Shown in pieces: positions 1 to 6,538 of a DNA stretch of 11,464 nucleotides. Numbering within the stretch: the first letter of the stretch is position 1; each line of letters opens with the position of its first letter. Below the pieces are notes generated by a model that was given only the letters and a program-made list of their open reading frames with translations, did no database searches and was not told the origin of the DNA. The DNA comes from an uncultured Eubacteriales bacterium (GTDB lineage: Bacteria > Bacillota > Clostridia > Christensenellales > Aristaeellaceae), in the NCBI GenBank assembly GCA_900542395.1, contig UQNM01000069.1, positions 1-11,464 of the forward strand, read 5' to 3'. The position numbers and the translations under genes are program-made.

Positions 1-14
1 TCATCACCACTTAC

Positions 15-43
15 AGTATAACACATTTGTCGCGTTTTTAGAA
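15..43 (-). promoter_or_regulatory. candidate promoter for a gene left of the window
   Basis: On the minus strand the sequence reads TTCTAA, a 17-base spacer, then TATACT. TG-N precedes the TATACT, making an extended -10 element. The -35 matches TTGACA at only three of six positions. The element lies beyond the glyS terminator and points out of the window, so it would drive a gene that starts to the left. That gene is not visible, so the call rests on the motif and position alone. Confidence 0.35.
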
Positions 44-62
44 GGAAAATAGTATTAGAAAC

Positions 63-80
63 GTGCGCCGCCGGGCGCAC
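63..80. repeat. short GC-rich inverted repeat after glyS
   Basis: GTGCGCC and GGCGCAC pair perfectly over seven bases around a four-base loop. It is a second hairpin just beyond the glyS terminator. On the minus strand it is followed by GTTTC rather than a real T run, so it is at best a weak back-up terminator. Confidence 0.45.
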
Positions 81-82
81 TC

Positions 83-120
83 AAAAAGGACGCGGGAAAG
101 AAGCGTCTCTCCCCGCGTCC
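83..120 (-). terminator. intrinsic terminator of glyS
   Basis: On the minus strand GGACGCGGG pairs perfectly with CCCGCGTCC (nine GC-rich pairs, about 15-base loop) and is followed directly by TTTTT. It lies about 20 bases after the glyS stop codon, which is the expected place and orientation for Rho-independent termination. Confidence 0.88.
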
Positions 121-138
121 GAACGGTCTTCTGCAGAA

Positions 139-1536
139 TCAGTATTCGATTTTCTTCTGGATGTAGGCCACCAGCTCGTCCACGTGCACGTGATCCTGCT
201 CCATGGTGTCGCGGTCGCGCACGGTGACAACGCCGGTCTCCAGCGTGTCGAAATCGACGGTAATGCACATCGGCGTGCCGATCTCGTCCTGACGGCGATA
301 GCGCTTGCCGATGGAGCCGGTCTCATCGTAATCCACCATGAAATGCTTGCTCAGCATGTCATAGATTTCGCCGGCCTTCTCGCCGCACTTGTTCTTTTGC
401 AGCGGCAGCACGGCGCACTTGTACGGCGCGAGCGCCGGATGGAAGTGCATGACAACGCGGGTGTCGCCGCCCTCCAGCGCCTGCTCCTCGTAGGCCTCGC
501 AGAGGAAGGCCAGCGCCGCGCGATCCGCGCCGAGGGACGGCTCGATGACATACGGAATGATCTTCTCGCCCGTGGTCGGGTTGAGGTATTCCATGCTCTT
601 GCCGGAGGTCGTCTGGTGCGCCTTCAGGTCGAAATCCGTGCGGTCGGCCACGCCCCAGAGCTCACCCCAGCCGAACGGGAAGAGGTATTCAAAGTCCGTC
701 GTCGCCTTGGAGTAATGCGCCAGCTCCTCCGGCTTGTGGTCGCGCAGGCGCAGGTGCTCGTCCTTGATGCCCAGACCCTTGAGCCACTCGTGGCAGTAGG
801 TGCGCCAGTAGCTGAACCACTCCAGATCCGTGCCCGGCATGCAGAAGAACTCCAGCTCCATCTGCTCGAACTCGCGGATGCGGAAGATGAAGTTGCCCGG
901 CGTGATCTCGTTGCGGAAGCTCTTGCCAACCTGGCAGACGCCGAACGGCAGCTTGCGGCGGGTCGTGCGGGCGACGTTCGGGAAGTTGACGAAGATGCCC
1001 TGCGCGGTCTCCGGGCGCAGATAGATCTCGTTGCTCGCGTCCTCGGTCACGCCCTGATGGGTCTTGAACATCATGTTGAACTTGCGGATGCCGGTGAAAT
1101 CGTGCTTGCCGCAGGTCGGGCAGGGAATCTGCTTCTCCTCGATGAAGCTCTCGAGCTGCTCGTTCGTCCAGCCGTCCGCCTCGATCTCCTGACCGTTGGC
1201 CTTCGCCCAGTCCTCGATCAGCTTATCCGCGCGGAAGCGCGCCTTGCAGGCCTTGCAATCCATCAGCGGATCGTTGAAGTTGCCGACGTGGCCGCTCGCC
1301 ACCCAAACCTGACGGTTCATCAGAATCGCGCAGTCGATGCCGACGTTGTACTTGTTCTCCTGCACGAACTTCTTCCACCACGCGCGCTTGACGTTGTTCT
1401 TGAACTCAACGCCCAGCGGGCCATAATCCCACGAGTTGGCCAAACCGCCGTAGATTTCGGAGCCGGGGAACACGAAGCCGCGGCCCTTGCACAGGGCGAC
1501 GAGCTTATCCATCGTGTCGTTTTGCACCTTTGCCAT
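139..1536 (-). CDS. glyS: glycyl-tRNA synthetase, dimeric alpha2 type
   Basis: Cytoplasmic class II aminoacyl-tRNA synthetase that attaches glycine to tRNA-Gly; 465 residues, usual for the bacterial alpha2 enzyme. The N-terminal FVFPGSEIYGG (about 21-31) is typical. An insert carries two Cys pairs, C94/C97 (CKAC) and C139/C142 (CPTC), which look like a zinc knuckle. Motif 2 is around GKSFRNEITP (204-213) with FRIREFEQMELEFF following, and motif 3 is EPSLGADRA (332-340). The last 100 residues are the HGTP anticodon-binding domain. I chose the start at 1536 because GAAGG lies about 8 bases upstream and MAKVQND fits the family; an in-frame ATG 36 bases earlier would add 12 residues inside the leader. 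The gene is a single unit with its own promoter, T-box leader and terminator, so expression should rise when tRNA-Gly is uncharged. Confidence 0.97.
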   Translation of the reverse strand: MAKVQNDTMDKLVALCKGRGFVFPGSEIYGGLANSWDYGPLGVEFKNNVKRAWWKKFVQENKYNVGIDCAILMNRQVWVASGHVGNFNDPLMDCKACKARFRADKLIEDWAKANGQEIEADGWTNEQLESFIEEKQIPCPTCGKHDFTGIRKFNMMFKTHQGVTEDASNEIYLRPETAQGIFVNFPNVARTTRRKLPFGVCQVGKSFRNEITPGNFIFRIREFEQMELEFFCMPGTDLEWFSYWRTYCHEWLKGLGIKDEHLRLRDHKPEELAHYSKATTDFEYLFPFGWGELWGVADRTDFDLKAHQTTSGKSMEYLNPTTGEKIIPYVIEPSLGADRAALAFLCEAYEEQALEGGDTRVVMHFHPALAPYKCAVLPLQKNKCGEKAGEIYDMLSKHFMVDYDETGSIGKRYRRQDEIGTPMCITVDFDTLETGVVTVRDRDTMEQDHVHVDELVAYIQKKIEY

Positions 1537-1574
1537 GGAAAAACCCTTCTTTCTCTCGTCTTTCGGAGCCAAAT

Positions 1575-1650
1575 AAAAAACCGCGAAGACGCCGCCCCGA
1601 ATCCGCGCCGCCGCTTGGATTCAAGGGACGAAAGACATTCTTCCGCGGTT
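1575..1650 (-). terminator. T-box attenuator terminator
   Basis: On the minus strand AACCGCGGAAGA (the 3' part of the T-box) can pair with TCTTCGCGGTT, leaving one bulged G. The 3' arm runs straight into TTTTTT. A smaller hairpin, GAATCC/GGATTC, sits inside the loop. This structure uses the same bases as the antiterminator, so the two are mutually exclusive, as expected for transcriptional T-box control. Confidence 0.75.
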
Positions 1651-1747
1651 CCACCCTTGTTGACATGTATAAAAAGCATGCCCACTTTTGATTGTTCGTT
1701 TTGTGCGCGCCGCTCCGGGCTGCCAACCCCTTCAACGCGATTCGCAC
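1575..1747 (-). promoter_or_regulatory. T-box riboswitch leader (glycine) of glyS
   Basis: The minus strand at 1657-1644 carries AGGGTGGAACCGCG, an exact match to the T-box consensus AGGGTGGNACCGCG. The variable base is A, which would pair with U73, the usual discriminator of bacterial tRNA-Gly. An antiterminator spans 1658-1623: AAGGG pairs with CCCTT around the TGGAACC bulge, and GCGGAAGA pairs with TCTTTCGT around an ATG loop. Upstream, GTGGGCATG/CATGTCAAC (about 1687-1660, one mismatch) is a likely Stem III. A Stem I candidate lies at 1747-1703, closed by GTGCG/CGCAC, with GGC triplets inside. I cannot place the specifier with certainty. The part before the T-box is only about 90 bases, short for this class. 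Confidence 0.88.
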
Positions 1748-1751
1748 CGTC

Positions 1752-1780
1752 ATGATACTAAAAAAAACGTGATTTGTCAA
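1752..1780 (-). promoter_or_regulatory. sigma-A promoter of the glyS T-box transcript
   Basis: On the minus strand TTGACA (1780-1775) and TATCAT (1757-1752) are separated by exactly 17 bases, which include a run of eight T. Transcription would start near 1745, just before the T-box leader and just after the stop codon of the preceding gene. This separates glyS from the upstream operon. Confidence 0.8.
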
Positions 1781-1786
1781 GCCTGA

Positions 1787-2440
1787 TTATAGCTCGTCGT
1801 CCCGCCTCGGGTCGTGATGCGGCCTTCGTCCGCTGACGCGCATCATGTGCGAGAGCCGTTCGCCGTCCCACAGCTCCACGCCGGTCGATTCGGCCAGCTC
1901 CCGCGCGGAAGCCGTGAACATCGTCGGGCAGACGACCGCCGGAACGTCGCAGCCGTAGTATTCCGCGCCCGCGTAGGCCTCCTGCACGGCGGCGTTGCCC
2001 ACCGACCCCGCGTAATTCTTGCACTGGATGGCGTAGGTTTTGCCGCCGCGCACGGCGAGGATGTCCACGCCCTGATCGCCGCACTCCACCGTCACCTCGA
2101 CGTGCCGAAAGCCGTTGTCCCGGAGCACCTGCGCCATGTATTCCTCAAATTCAAAGCCCGTCAGCCGCAGGCAGCGCTGCGCGCGGTTGCGCCTGCCCGT
2201 CATCAGCCGCCAGAGCCTGCCCAGCGGCCACGCGAGCAGCCAAAGCAGGCGCTTGACCAGCCAGAGCAGCCCGCGCAGCAGCGCCGCTATCAGCCAACCG
2301 ATTCCGCGCAGAACCGCCACGACCGCCGCCGCAAAACCTTCCAAAACGTGATCCAGCAGCGTCAGCAAGCCGTCGAGCAGCGCCGCGGCGGGGTTTCGCT
2401 TTTTATATTTCGTTTTTCTGCTTCTCGATTTTTTCGCCAT
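1787..2440 (-). CDS. membrane-anchored Mrr-like restriction endonuclease
   Basis: A 217-residue protein with two parts. Residues 1-16 are strongly basic and about 19-80 are hydrophobic with Trp/Leu-rich stretches, suggesting two or three membrane segments. Residues about 94-195 match the Mrr-type PD-(D/E)XK nuclease fold: GFEFEEYMA (95-103) supplies the conserved Glu, GDQGVD (121-126) the metal-binding Asp126, and QCK (139-141) the Q-x-K catalytic triplet. The active site therefore looks intact. Such membrane-tethered Mrr-domain proteins are common in Bacillota; most have no known substrate, and no methylase or specificity gene is nearby. The start lies 5 bases after the ispDF stop and has only a weak Shine-Dalgarno (GAAAG, about 13 bases away), so translation may be coupled to ispDF. 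The C-terminal tail (RRPHHDPRRDDEL) is polar and probably disordered. Confidence 0.85.
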   Translation of the reverse strand: MAKKSRSRKTKYKKRNPAAALLDGLLTLLDHVLEGFAAAVVAVLRGIGWLIAALLRGLLWLVKRLLWLLAWPLGRLWRLMTGRRNRAQRCLRLTGFEFEEYMAQVLRDNGFRHVEVTVECGDQGVDILAVRGGKTYAIQCKNYAGSVGNAAVQEAYAGAEYYGCDVPAVVCPTMFTASARELAESTGVELWDGERLSHMMRVSGRRPHHDPRRDDEL

Positions 2441-2445
2441 GTGCG

Positions 2446-3618
2446 TTATGCGCTTTCAATGCACGCGACCGCGTGGCTGGAAATGCCCAGCCCCTCGCCC
2501 TCAAAGCCCAGCTTCTCGGTCGTCGTCGCCTTGATGTTTACGCAGTCCGCGTCCACCTTGAGGTGGCGCGCCACGTTTTGGCGCATCTGCTCGATATAAT
2601 CCTTGAGCTTCGGGCGCTGGCAGATGATCGTCACATCCACATTGCCGACGACATAGCCCTTCTCCTCCAGCAGCGCCACGACATGATCGAGCAGCCTGCC
2701 GGAATCCGCGCCCTTGTACGCCGGATCGGTATCCGGAAAGTGGCGGCCGATGTCGCCCAGCGCCGCCGCGCCGAGCAGCGCGTCCATCAGCGCGTGCAGC
2801 GCCACGTCCGCGTCGCTGTGCCCCAAAAGCCCCAGCGTATAGGGAATCTCCACCCCGCAGAGAATCAGCTTGCGCTCCTCCGTCAGCCGATGCACGTCGT
2901 AGCCATGACCGATCCGCACCATGGGCTTTTCCTCCTTCTGGCCTTCCCGCCTCAAAATCACCTGCCGCGCCAGCAGCATATCCTCCGGCGTGGTCAGCTT
3001 GATGTTTTCCACATCGCCTTCCGTCAGGCGAACCTCGACGCCCATGCGCTCCGCCAGCGCCGCGTCGTCCGTCGCGCGTTCGCCGAGCGCATATGCCGCG
3101 TGCGCCCTGCGGATCAGCTCCGCCTCGAACGTCTGCGGCGTCTGAACGGCGCGCAGCGCGTCGCGCGGCGGGGTATCGACCACAACGCCGCCCTCGTTCA
3201 CGCGCTTCACCGTATCTTTGAGCGGCACCGCCGCCACGCCGCTGCCGTATTTTTTCGCGCTTTCCAGCGTCCGCGCGATGACCTCCGCCGTCACCAGCGG
3301 GCGCGCGCCGTCGTGAATCGCGACGTATTGGGCTTCGGGGTTCGTCGCCGCCAGCCCGCGGCATACGCTCTCCTGCCTGTCCGCGCCGCCGAGGACGACC
3401 TGCGCGTGCAGCCCCGCGTCAGCGAGAATCCGCTTCATTTCGCCAAGATCGCAGGCGCCCGTGACGACGACGATCCCGCCGTCAAACCAGCCCGTGCGCT
3501 CAAACGCGCGAACCGTCCGCGCGATGACCGGCTCGCCGCAGAGCGGCGCGAGCACCTTGTTGCGCTCCAGCCCCATGCGTGTGCCGCGTCCGGCCGCGAC
3601 AATCACCGCCGCATTCAT
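2446..3618 (-). CDS. ispDF: bifunctional IspD/IspF (MEP pathway)
   Basis: A 390-residue fusion catalysing two non-consecutive steps of the methylerythritol phosphate route to isoprenoid precursors. The IspD part (about 1-225) transfers CMP from CTP to 2-C-methyl-D-erythritol 4-phosphate: VAAGRGTRMG (7-16), K21, HDGARP (102-107) and RAVQTPQTF (156-164) are the nucleotide- and substrate-binding motifs. The IspF part (from M233) makes the 2,4-cyclodiphosphate: GYDVHRL gives metal ligands D241 and H243, VALHALMD gives H275, and KATTTEKLGFEG (363-374) is the family signature. Linker is about 10 residues. I chose ATG at 3618, which has GGGGAGG seven bases upstream; the GTG one codon earlier is too close to it. 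The start overlaps the rqcP stop (TGATG), so the two are probably translationally coupled. IspE, the intervening kinase, is not in the window. Confidence 0.96.
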   Translation of the reverse strand: MNAAVIVAAGRGTRMGLERNKVLAPLCGEPVIARTVRAFERTGWFDGGIVVVTGACDLGEMKRILADAGLHAQVVLGGADRQESVCRGLAATNPEAQYVAIHDGARPLVTAEVIARTLESAKKYGSGVAAVPLKDTVKRVNEGGVVVDTPPRDALRAVQTPQTFEAELIRRAHAAYALGERATDDAALAERMGVEVRLTEGDVENIKLTTPEDMLLARQVILRREGQKEEKPMVRIGHGYDVHRLTEERKLILCGVEIPYTLGLLGHSDADVALHALMDALLGAAALGDIGRHFPDTDPAYKGADSGRLLDHVVALLEEKGYVVGNVDVTIICQRPKLKDYIEQMRQNVARHLKVDADCVNIKATTTEKLGFEGEGLGISSHAVACIESA

Positions 3619-3872
3619 CACATTTCCTCCCCTTCGAGCATCTCGTACATGGCCGAGGCCTCGTTCTTGCGCACCGTCTCCGCGACGGAGAGCACGCGAA
3701 GCCGCGCCAGCTTTTCACCGAAGCGGATTTCAATCACGTCGCCCTCCTTCACCTCCGCAGAGGGCTTGGCAACCTTGCCGTTGATACTCACGCGGCCGCC
3801 CTCGCCGGCCTCCTTGGCCACCGTGCGCCGCTTGATGATCCTCGAAACCTTCAAATATTTATCCAGTCTCAT
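3618..3872 (-). CDS. rqcP: S4-domain ribosome quality-control protein RqcP (YabO-like)
   Basis: A small basic S4 RNA-binding protein of 84 residues, the size of Bacillus YabO/RqcP. The N-terminus MRLDKYLKVSRIIKRR with VSINGKVAKPSAEVKEGD is the S4 fold. In the known system RqcP binds stalled 50S subunits and helps RqcH add alanine tails to stuck peptides. The start at 3872 has GAGGAGG about 9 bases upstream; the reading frame is open further upstream, but that stretch has no family similarity. It sits 37 bases after the HEPN gene and overlaps the ispDF start by one base. It could instead be a paralogous Hsp15-like S4 protein, but length and sequence favour RqcP. Confidence 0.88.
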   Translation of the reverse strand: MRLDKYLKVSRIIKRRTVAKEAGEGGRVSINGKVAKPSAEVKEGDVIEIRFGEKLARLRVLSVAETVRKNEASAMYEMLEGEEM

Positions 3873-3909
3873 GTCTAATAACCTCCTCGAATTGCGCGCC
3901 CTCGACGCT

Positions 3910-4314
3910 CTACAGTTCATCCAAAACGTCGGCATATCGCGCGTCAATCGCGTGCCGCATCCGCTCGAACGCGGGAATATACCGGTCAATCACGCGCTGC
4001 GCCAGCCGCCTGACTTCCTCGCCGTCGTAAATATGCGTGCTCGTGTTGCGATCCCGAAGCATGTCCAGCCAAACCGTCTCATCCATGAAATCATAAATCG
4101 TATACGCCGCTTTGATGATTTCCCTCGGAGAGCCCGTCGCCGCCTCGGCGCGCCCTTCATAGGTCAAAAGCTCCTTGAGCAGCTTCCAGCCCAGCTCGAA
4201 TTGCAGGCAGAATTTATCCTTAATCCCGCCGATGACAAATTCATTGTCCAATTCCTGCTCATCGGCGTGTTTCAGCACGTCCAGATTCGACACATAATTA
4301 TCGTATTTCTTCAT
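3910..4314 (-). CDS. HEPN-domain partner of a MNT nucleotidyltransferase (HI0074-like)
   Basis: A 134-residue, mostly helical protein of the HI0074 'nucleotidyltransferase substrate-binding' family, a HEPN-type fold. The telling motif is R89-NTST-H94-I-Y96, i.e. R-X4-H-X-Y. In MntA/HepT (type VII) toxin-antitoxin pairs this motif holds the RNase residues and the tyrosine that MntA AMPylates. By analogy this protein could be the RNase toxin and its upstream neighbour the neutralising enzyme, but HI0074-type pairs have not generally been shown to be toxic, so that is inference. It overlaps the MNT gene by 17 bases. I chose ATG 4314 (MKKYDNY, as in relatives); an ATG at 4329 would add five residues, and neither has a well-spaced Shine-Dalgarno, which suggests coupling to the upstream gene. 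Confidence 0.85.
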   Translation of the reverse strand: MKKYDNYVSNLDVLKHADEQELDNEFVIGGIKDKFCLQFELGWKLLKELLTYEGRAEAATGSPREIIKAAYTIYDFMDETVWLDMLRDRNTSTHIYDGEEVRRLAQRVIDRYIPAFERMRHAIDARYADVLDEL

Positions 4315-4594
4315 ACAGCACCACGCCATCCTTCACAATTTCCGCGCGGAACGCCTCGGGCAGCGGCCGCTCCAGATCAACCACGTCAAAAAACAGCAGC
4401 GTCCGTGCCTTCTCGTTCACGTCGTCCGTAAACCCCGCCACATCGCCGCCCTGAACGGCCAAATCAATGTCGCTCTTGGGGCGGTTGTCTCCCCGCGCCC
4501 GCGACCCGAAGATCATCAGCTTTTGGATTTTTCGCTCCCTCGCAAACGCGCAAAGCTCCTGCACAAGCTCGGGTTTCAGTTGCATGTCACCCAT
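4298..4594 (-). CDS. MNT-type nucleotidyltransferase (MntA/HI0073-like)
   Basis: A minimal nucleotidyltransferase of 98 residues. The signature G30-S31-X10-D42-I-D44 matches GSX10DXD exactly, and FDVVDLE (69-75) supplies the third carboxylate (D70 or D73). Enzymes of this group transfer AMP or other nucleotides; in MntA/HepT pairs they AMPylate the HEPN partner. The active site appears intact. The gene overlaps the preceding membrane protein gene by 8 bases and the HEPN gene by 17, so the pair is likely co-translated. The start at 4594 has GAAGGAGG about 9 bases upstream; an internal ATG at 4585 would shorten it by three residues. The role could be antitoxin or a house-keeping modifier. Confidence 0.88.
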   Translation of the reverse strand: MGDMQLKPELVQELCAFARERKIQKLMIFGSRARGDNRPKSDIDLAVQGGDVAGFTDDVNEKARTLLFFDVVDLERPLPEAFRAEIVKDGVVLYEEIR

Positions 4595-6155
4595 GCCTCG
4601 CCGCCTCCTTCACGCTCCGCCCCGGCCGCGCCGCCAGCACGGGCAGCGCGCAGACAAACGGATAGATATACCGCCCGGCCATGACCGGCCCGAGCAGAAA
4701 CGTGCCCCAGAGCAGCACCGGCAGCAGCGCTGTGCCGAACCGCCGCCACCGCCCCCAATACATCTCCCGCAGGGCGAAAAACAGCATCGTCCAGACGATC
4801 ACGCCCATGTTGAACAGCCAGCCGACGACGGGAATCTGCATCGCGCCCTTCGCGCCGAAGCGCCACGAGAGCGACGCCAGCGCCCGCGGGAACAGGCTTC
4901 GGCTTTCCGGCGGATCAAAATCGCACCAGATTGCATCGTATGCGTCGGACATGCCCATCTGCACATAATACCCCGAAACGCGGTATTCGCGGTATGGGTA
5001 GAAGAACGGATAGGTCAGCGCCATGGTCGCGTCCAGATACGTCCCCGCGCACTTTTTCCCGACAGAAAGCCATACGCCGACGTATTTCTTCACGTCCGCG
5101 CGGAATGTCTGCGTGTCGAATTCGAATTTCACCGGATCGGAAATCGTCGGGTCGTAGCATGCCCACGCCTCGCCGGGCATCAGTTCGTCGATGGCTTCCT
5201 TTTCCGCGTCGGTCAGGCGATCCTCGTCATACAGCCGCGCGCGGGCAAGCTGCTGAATCGGCCAAGAGAGCATTTCGCTCATGTCGCCGCTCTCCGCGCG
5301 GGTCGCGTGCTTCAGCGCCGCGTTTCCGCAAAGGCCAACAGCCAGCGCCAGCAGCATGGCCAGCGCCGCACTTTTCTCTCCTTTGCGCAGGCCGATCGTC
5401 ACGAGCGCCAGCCACACCAGCACGGCATACGCCATGTTGTTGCGCAGCATCACCGCCAGCGCGCCGCAGACCGCGATTTTCAGCGCCAGCCCGCGCGCCG
5501 GCTTTTCCTGAATCTCGTTCAGAAGCGCCAGCGTCAGCGCAAAAAAGCCGCCGAACAGCACGTCCTTCGTCGCGTTCACCGCCATCACCATGTTCAGCGG
5601 ATAGAGCGCGAAGAAAACCGCCGCGCGCTTCGCCGCCCGCGCGCCGGACTGCCGCGCAATCGAGCCGCAGGTCAGCGCAAAGCACCCCGCCAGCAGCGCC
5701 ATTTGCAGCGCGGTATACAGCGCCGCGCCGAGGTTGATATCGCCCAGCGCGCGGCCAAGCTGCAGCAGCCCGCCCAGCGCCAGCGTGTGCAGCAGCGGAT
5801 GATGCGTCGAATACGCGCCCGTGACCACCTGCCGCAGTTGATACGGCACATCGTAGGCGAACGAACCGGGGAACGCGACGCAGAACATCGGCACATAGCA
5901 GACCAGCATGAACGCGAACGCCCGCCCCGCGCGGAATGGTTTTTCCTGCCTCAGCGCGCGCGTATAGCCGCGCTCCAGCAGCACGGCGAGCAGCGCCGCA
6001 ATCGGCCAGACGAGCAGCGCCGCAACCAACAGCGCGCCCCCCGCCCAGATGACCCCGCCGTGCTCGGCCTGCCAGCCAAAGGCGGAAAAAAGCGCGTACA
6101 TCGCGCCGCCAAGCAGGCAGACGGCCAGCTTTCGGCCATGCAGTTTCTTGAGCAT
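4587..6155 (-). CDS. polytopic membrane protein, DUF6020/GT-C glycosyltransferase-like
   Basis: A 522-residue integral membrane protein with about ten hydrophobic segments and one larger soluble stretch (about 285-420) that is probably extracytoplasmic. After an early membrane segment it has FPGSFAYD (95-102), then THHPLLHT (117-124), NATKD (194-198), RNN (238-240) and, near the C-terminus, GRYIYPF. The acidic residue after a first transmembrane helix and the HHP motif resemble the DUF6020 family and GT-C glycosyltransferases that use lipid-linked sugars, with D102 as a possible catalytic acid. That assignment is from motif memory; substrate unknown. ATG 6155 is preceded by AAGGAGG at 7 bases. 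It is the first gene of the operon, with a promoter about 30 bases upstream of the start. A link to isoprenoid lipid carriers made from IspDF products is possible but unproven. Confidence 0.72.
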   Translation of the reverse strand: MLKKLHGRKLAVCLLGGAMYALFSAFGWQAEHGGVIWAGGALLVAALLVWPIAALLAVLLERGYTRALRQEKPFRAGRAFAFMLVCYVPMFCVAFPGSFAYDVPYQLRQVVTGAYSTHHPLLHTLALGGLLQLGRALGDINLGAALYTALQMALLAGCFALTCGSIARQSGARAAKRAAVFFALYPLNMVMAVNATKDVLFGGFFALTLALLNEIQEKPARGLALKIAVCGALAVMLRNNMAYAVLVWLALVTIGLRKGEKSAALAMLLALAVGLCGNAALKHATRAESGDMSEMLSWPIQQLARARLYDEDRLTDAEKEAIDELMPGEAWACYDPTISDPVKFEFDTQTFRADVKKYVGVWLSVGKKCAGTYLDATMALTYPFFYPYREYRVSGYYVQMGMSDAYDAIWCDFDPPESRSLFPRALASLSWRFGAKGAMQIPVVGWLFNMGVIVWTMLFFALREMYWGRWRRFGTALLPVLLWGTFLLGPVMAGRYIYPFVCALPVLAARPGRSVKEAARHG

Positions 6156-6185
6156 ACCGCGCCTCCTTCCCTCTTTCTCCCTGTA

Positions 6186-6214
6186 AGTGTATCACAACGG
6201 CCGCAAAAGGGCAA
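6186..6214 (-). promoter_or_regulatory. promoter of the DUF6020-MNT-HEPN-rqcP-ispDF-mrr operon
   Basis: On the minus strand TTGCCC (6214-6209), 17 bases, then TACACT (6191-6186) preceded by TGA, an extended -10. Each hexamer matches consensus at four of six positions. Transcription would start near 6179, leaving a short leader with the AGGAGG of the first gene. No other promoter is evident between the following five genes. Confidence 0.55.
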
Positions 6215-6318
6215 CTGCGGGCTTTCTGCGCGGCGCAATCCGCGCCCGTTCGCGCAATTTGGAGCGGAGATTTTCGCTGAATTTCGTTTTTCATCATATT
6301 TCTGCCACATTCCGGCGT

Positions 6319-6532
6319 TATAATGCTTCTCGTAAAGGTTGATTCCCATCCGCCTTTACGGGTCTTCGCTCTCTTTCTCCCCCCTCCACATCACGGCGAA
6401 GGCTCAAGTATCTTCCTTTTTTCTTCCCCTTCCTCATTTATTTCCCTTCCACAATGAAAAGCGCCGGTCTCCGCTCTCCACGGAAATCGGCGCTTTTCGA
6501 TTTTCTTTTTTCTTTTTTTCTTTTTCTTTTCG
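6319..6532 (+). ncRNA. possible small plus-strand RNA in the 6156-6538 gap
   Basis: This gene-free stretch of 383 bases holds a plus-strand TATAAT (6319-6324) with no convincing -35. Exactly where transcription would begin there is an inverted repeat CGTAAAGG/CCTTTACG (6331-6360), then CTTCGC/GCGAAG (6364-6401), then a strong hairpin at 6456-6498 followed on the plus strand by a long T-rich run to about 6532. That order (start, hairpins, terminator) fits a small RNA of roughly 165-200 bases. I recognise no known family, and no plus-strand gene follows that would need the terminator. The rest of the gap (6215-6318) shows nothing else. Confidence 0.22.
6456..6498. terminator. strong bidirectional terminator hairpin
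   Basis: GAAAAGCGCCG pairs perfectly with CGGCGCTTTTC (11 pairs), and TCCG/CGGA extend it inside the loop. On the minus strand it lies about 40 bases past the oxidoreductase stop and its GC core ends in TTTT, so it can end the trk operon. On the plus strand it is followed by a long T-rich stretch, so it should work even better in that direction. Confidence 0.75.
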
Positions 6533-6538
6533 AATCGC

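Noticed and set aside
1536..1572. Longer N-terminus for glycyl-tRNA synthetase (start at 1572)
   Set aside because: The extra 12 residues overlap the T-box terminator region, lack family similarity, and the well-spaced GAAGG favours the start at 1536.
1758..1790. Run of eight T on the minus strand after the mrr-like gene as a terminator
   Set aside because: No stable hairpin precedes it; the T run lies in the 17-base spacer of the glyS promoter and is better explained as part of that promoter.
2446..3618. Separate ispD and ispF genes with a frameshift or stop between them
   Set aside because: The frame is continuous through the linker with no stop; the intact fusion is a known enzyme form.
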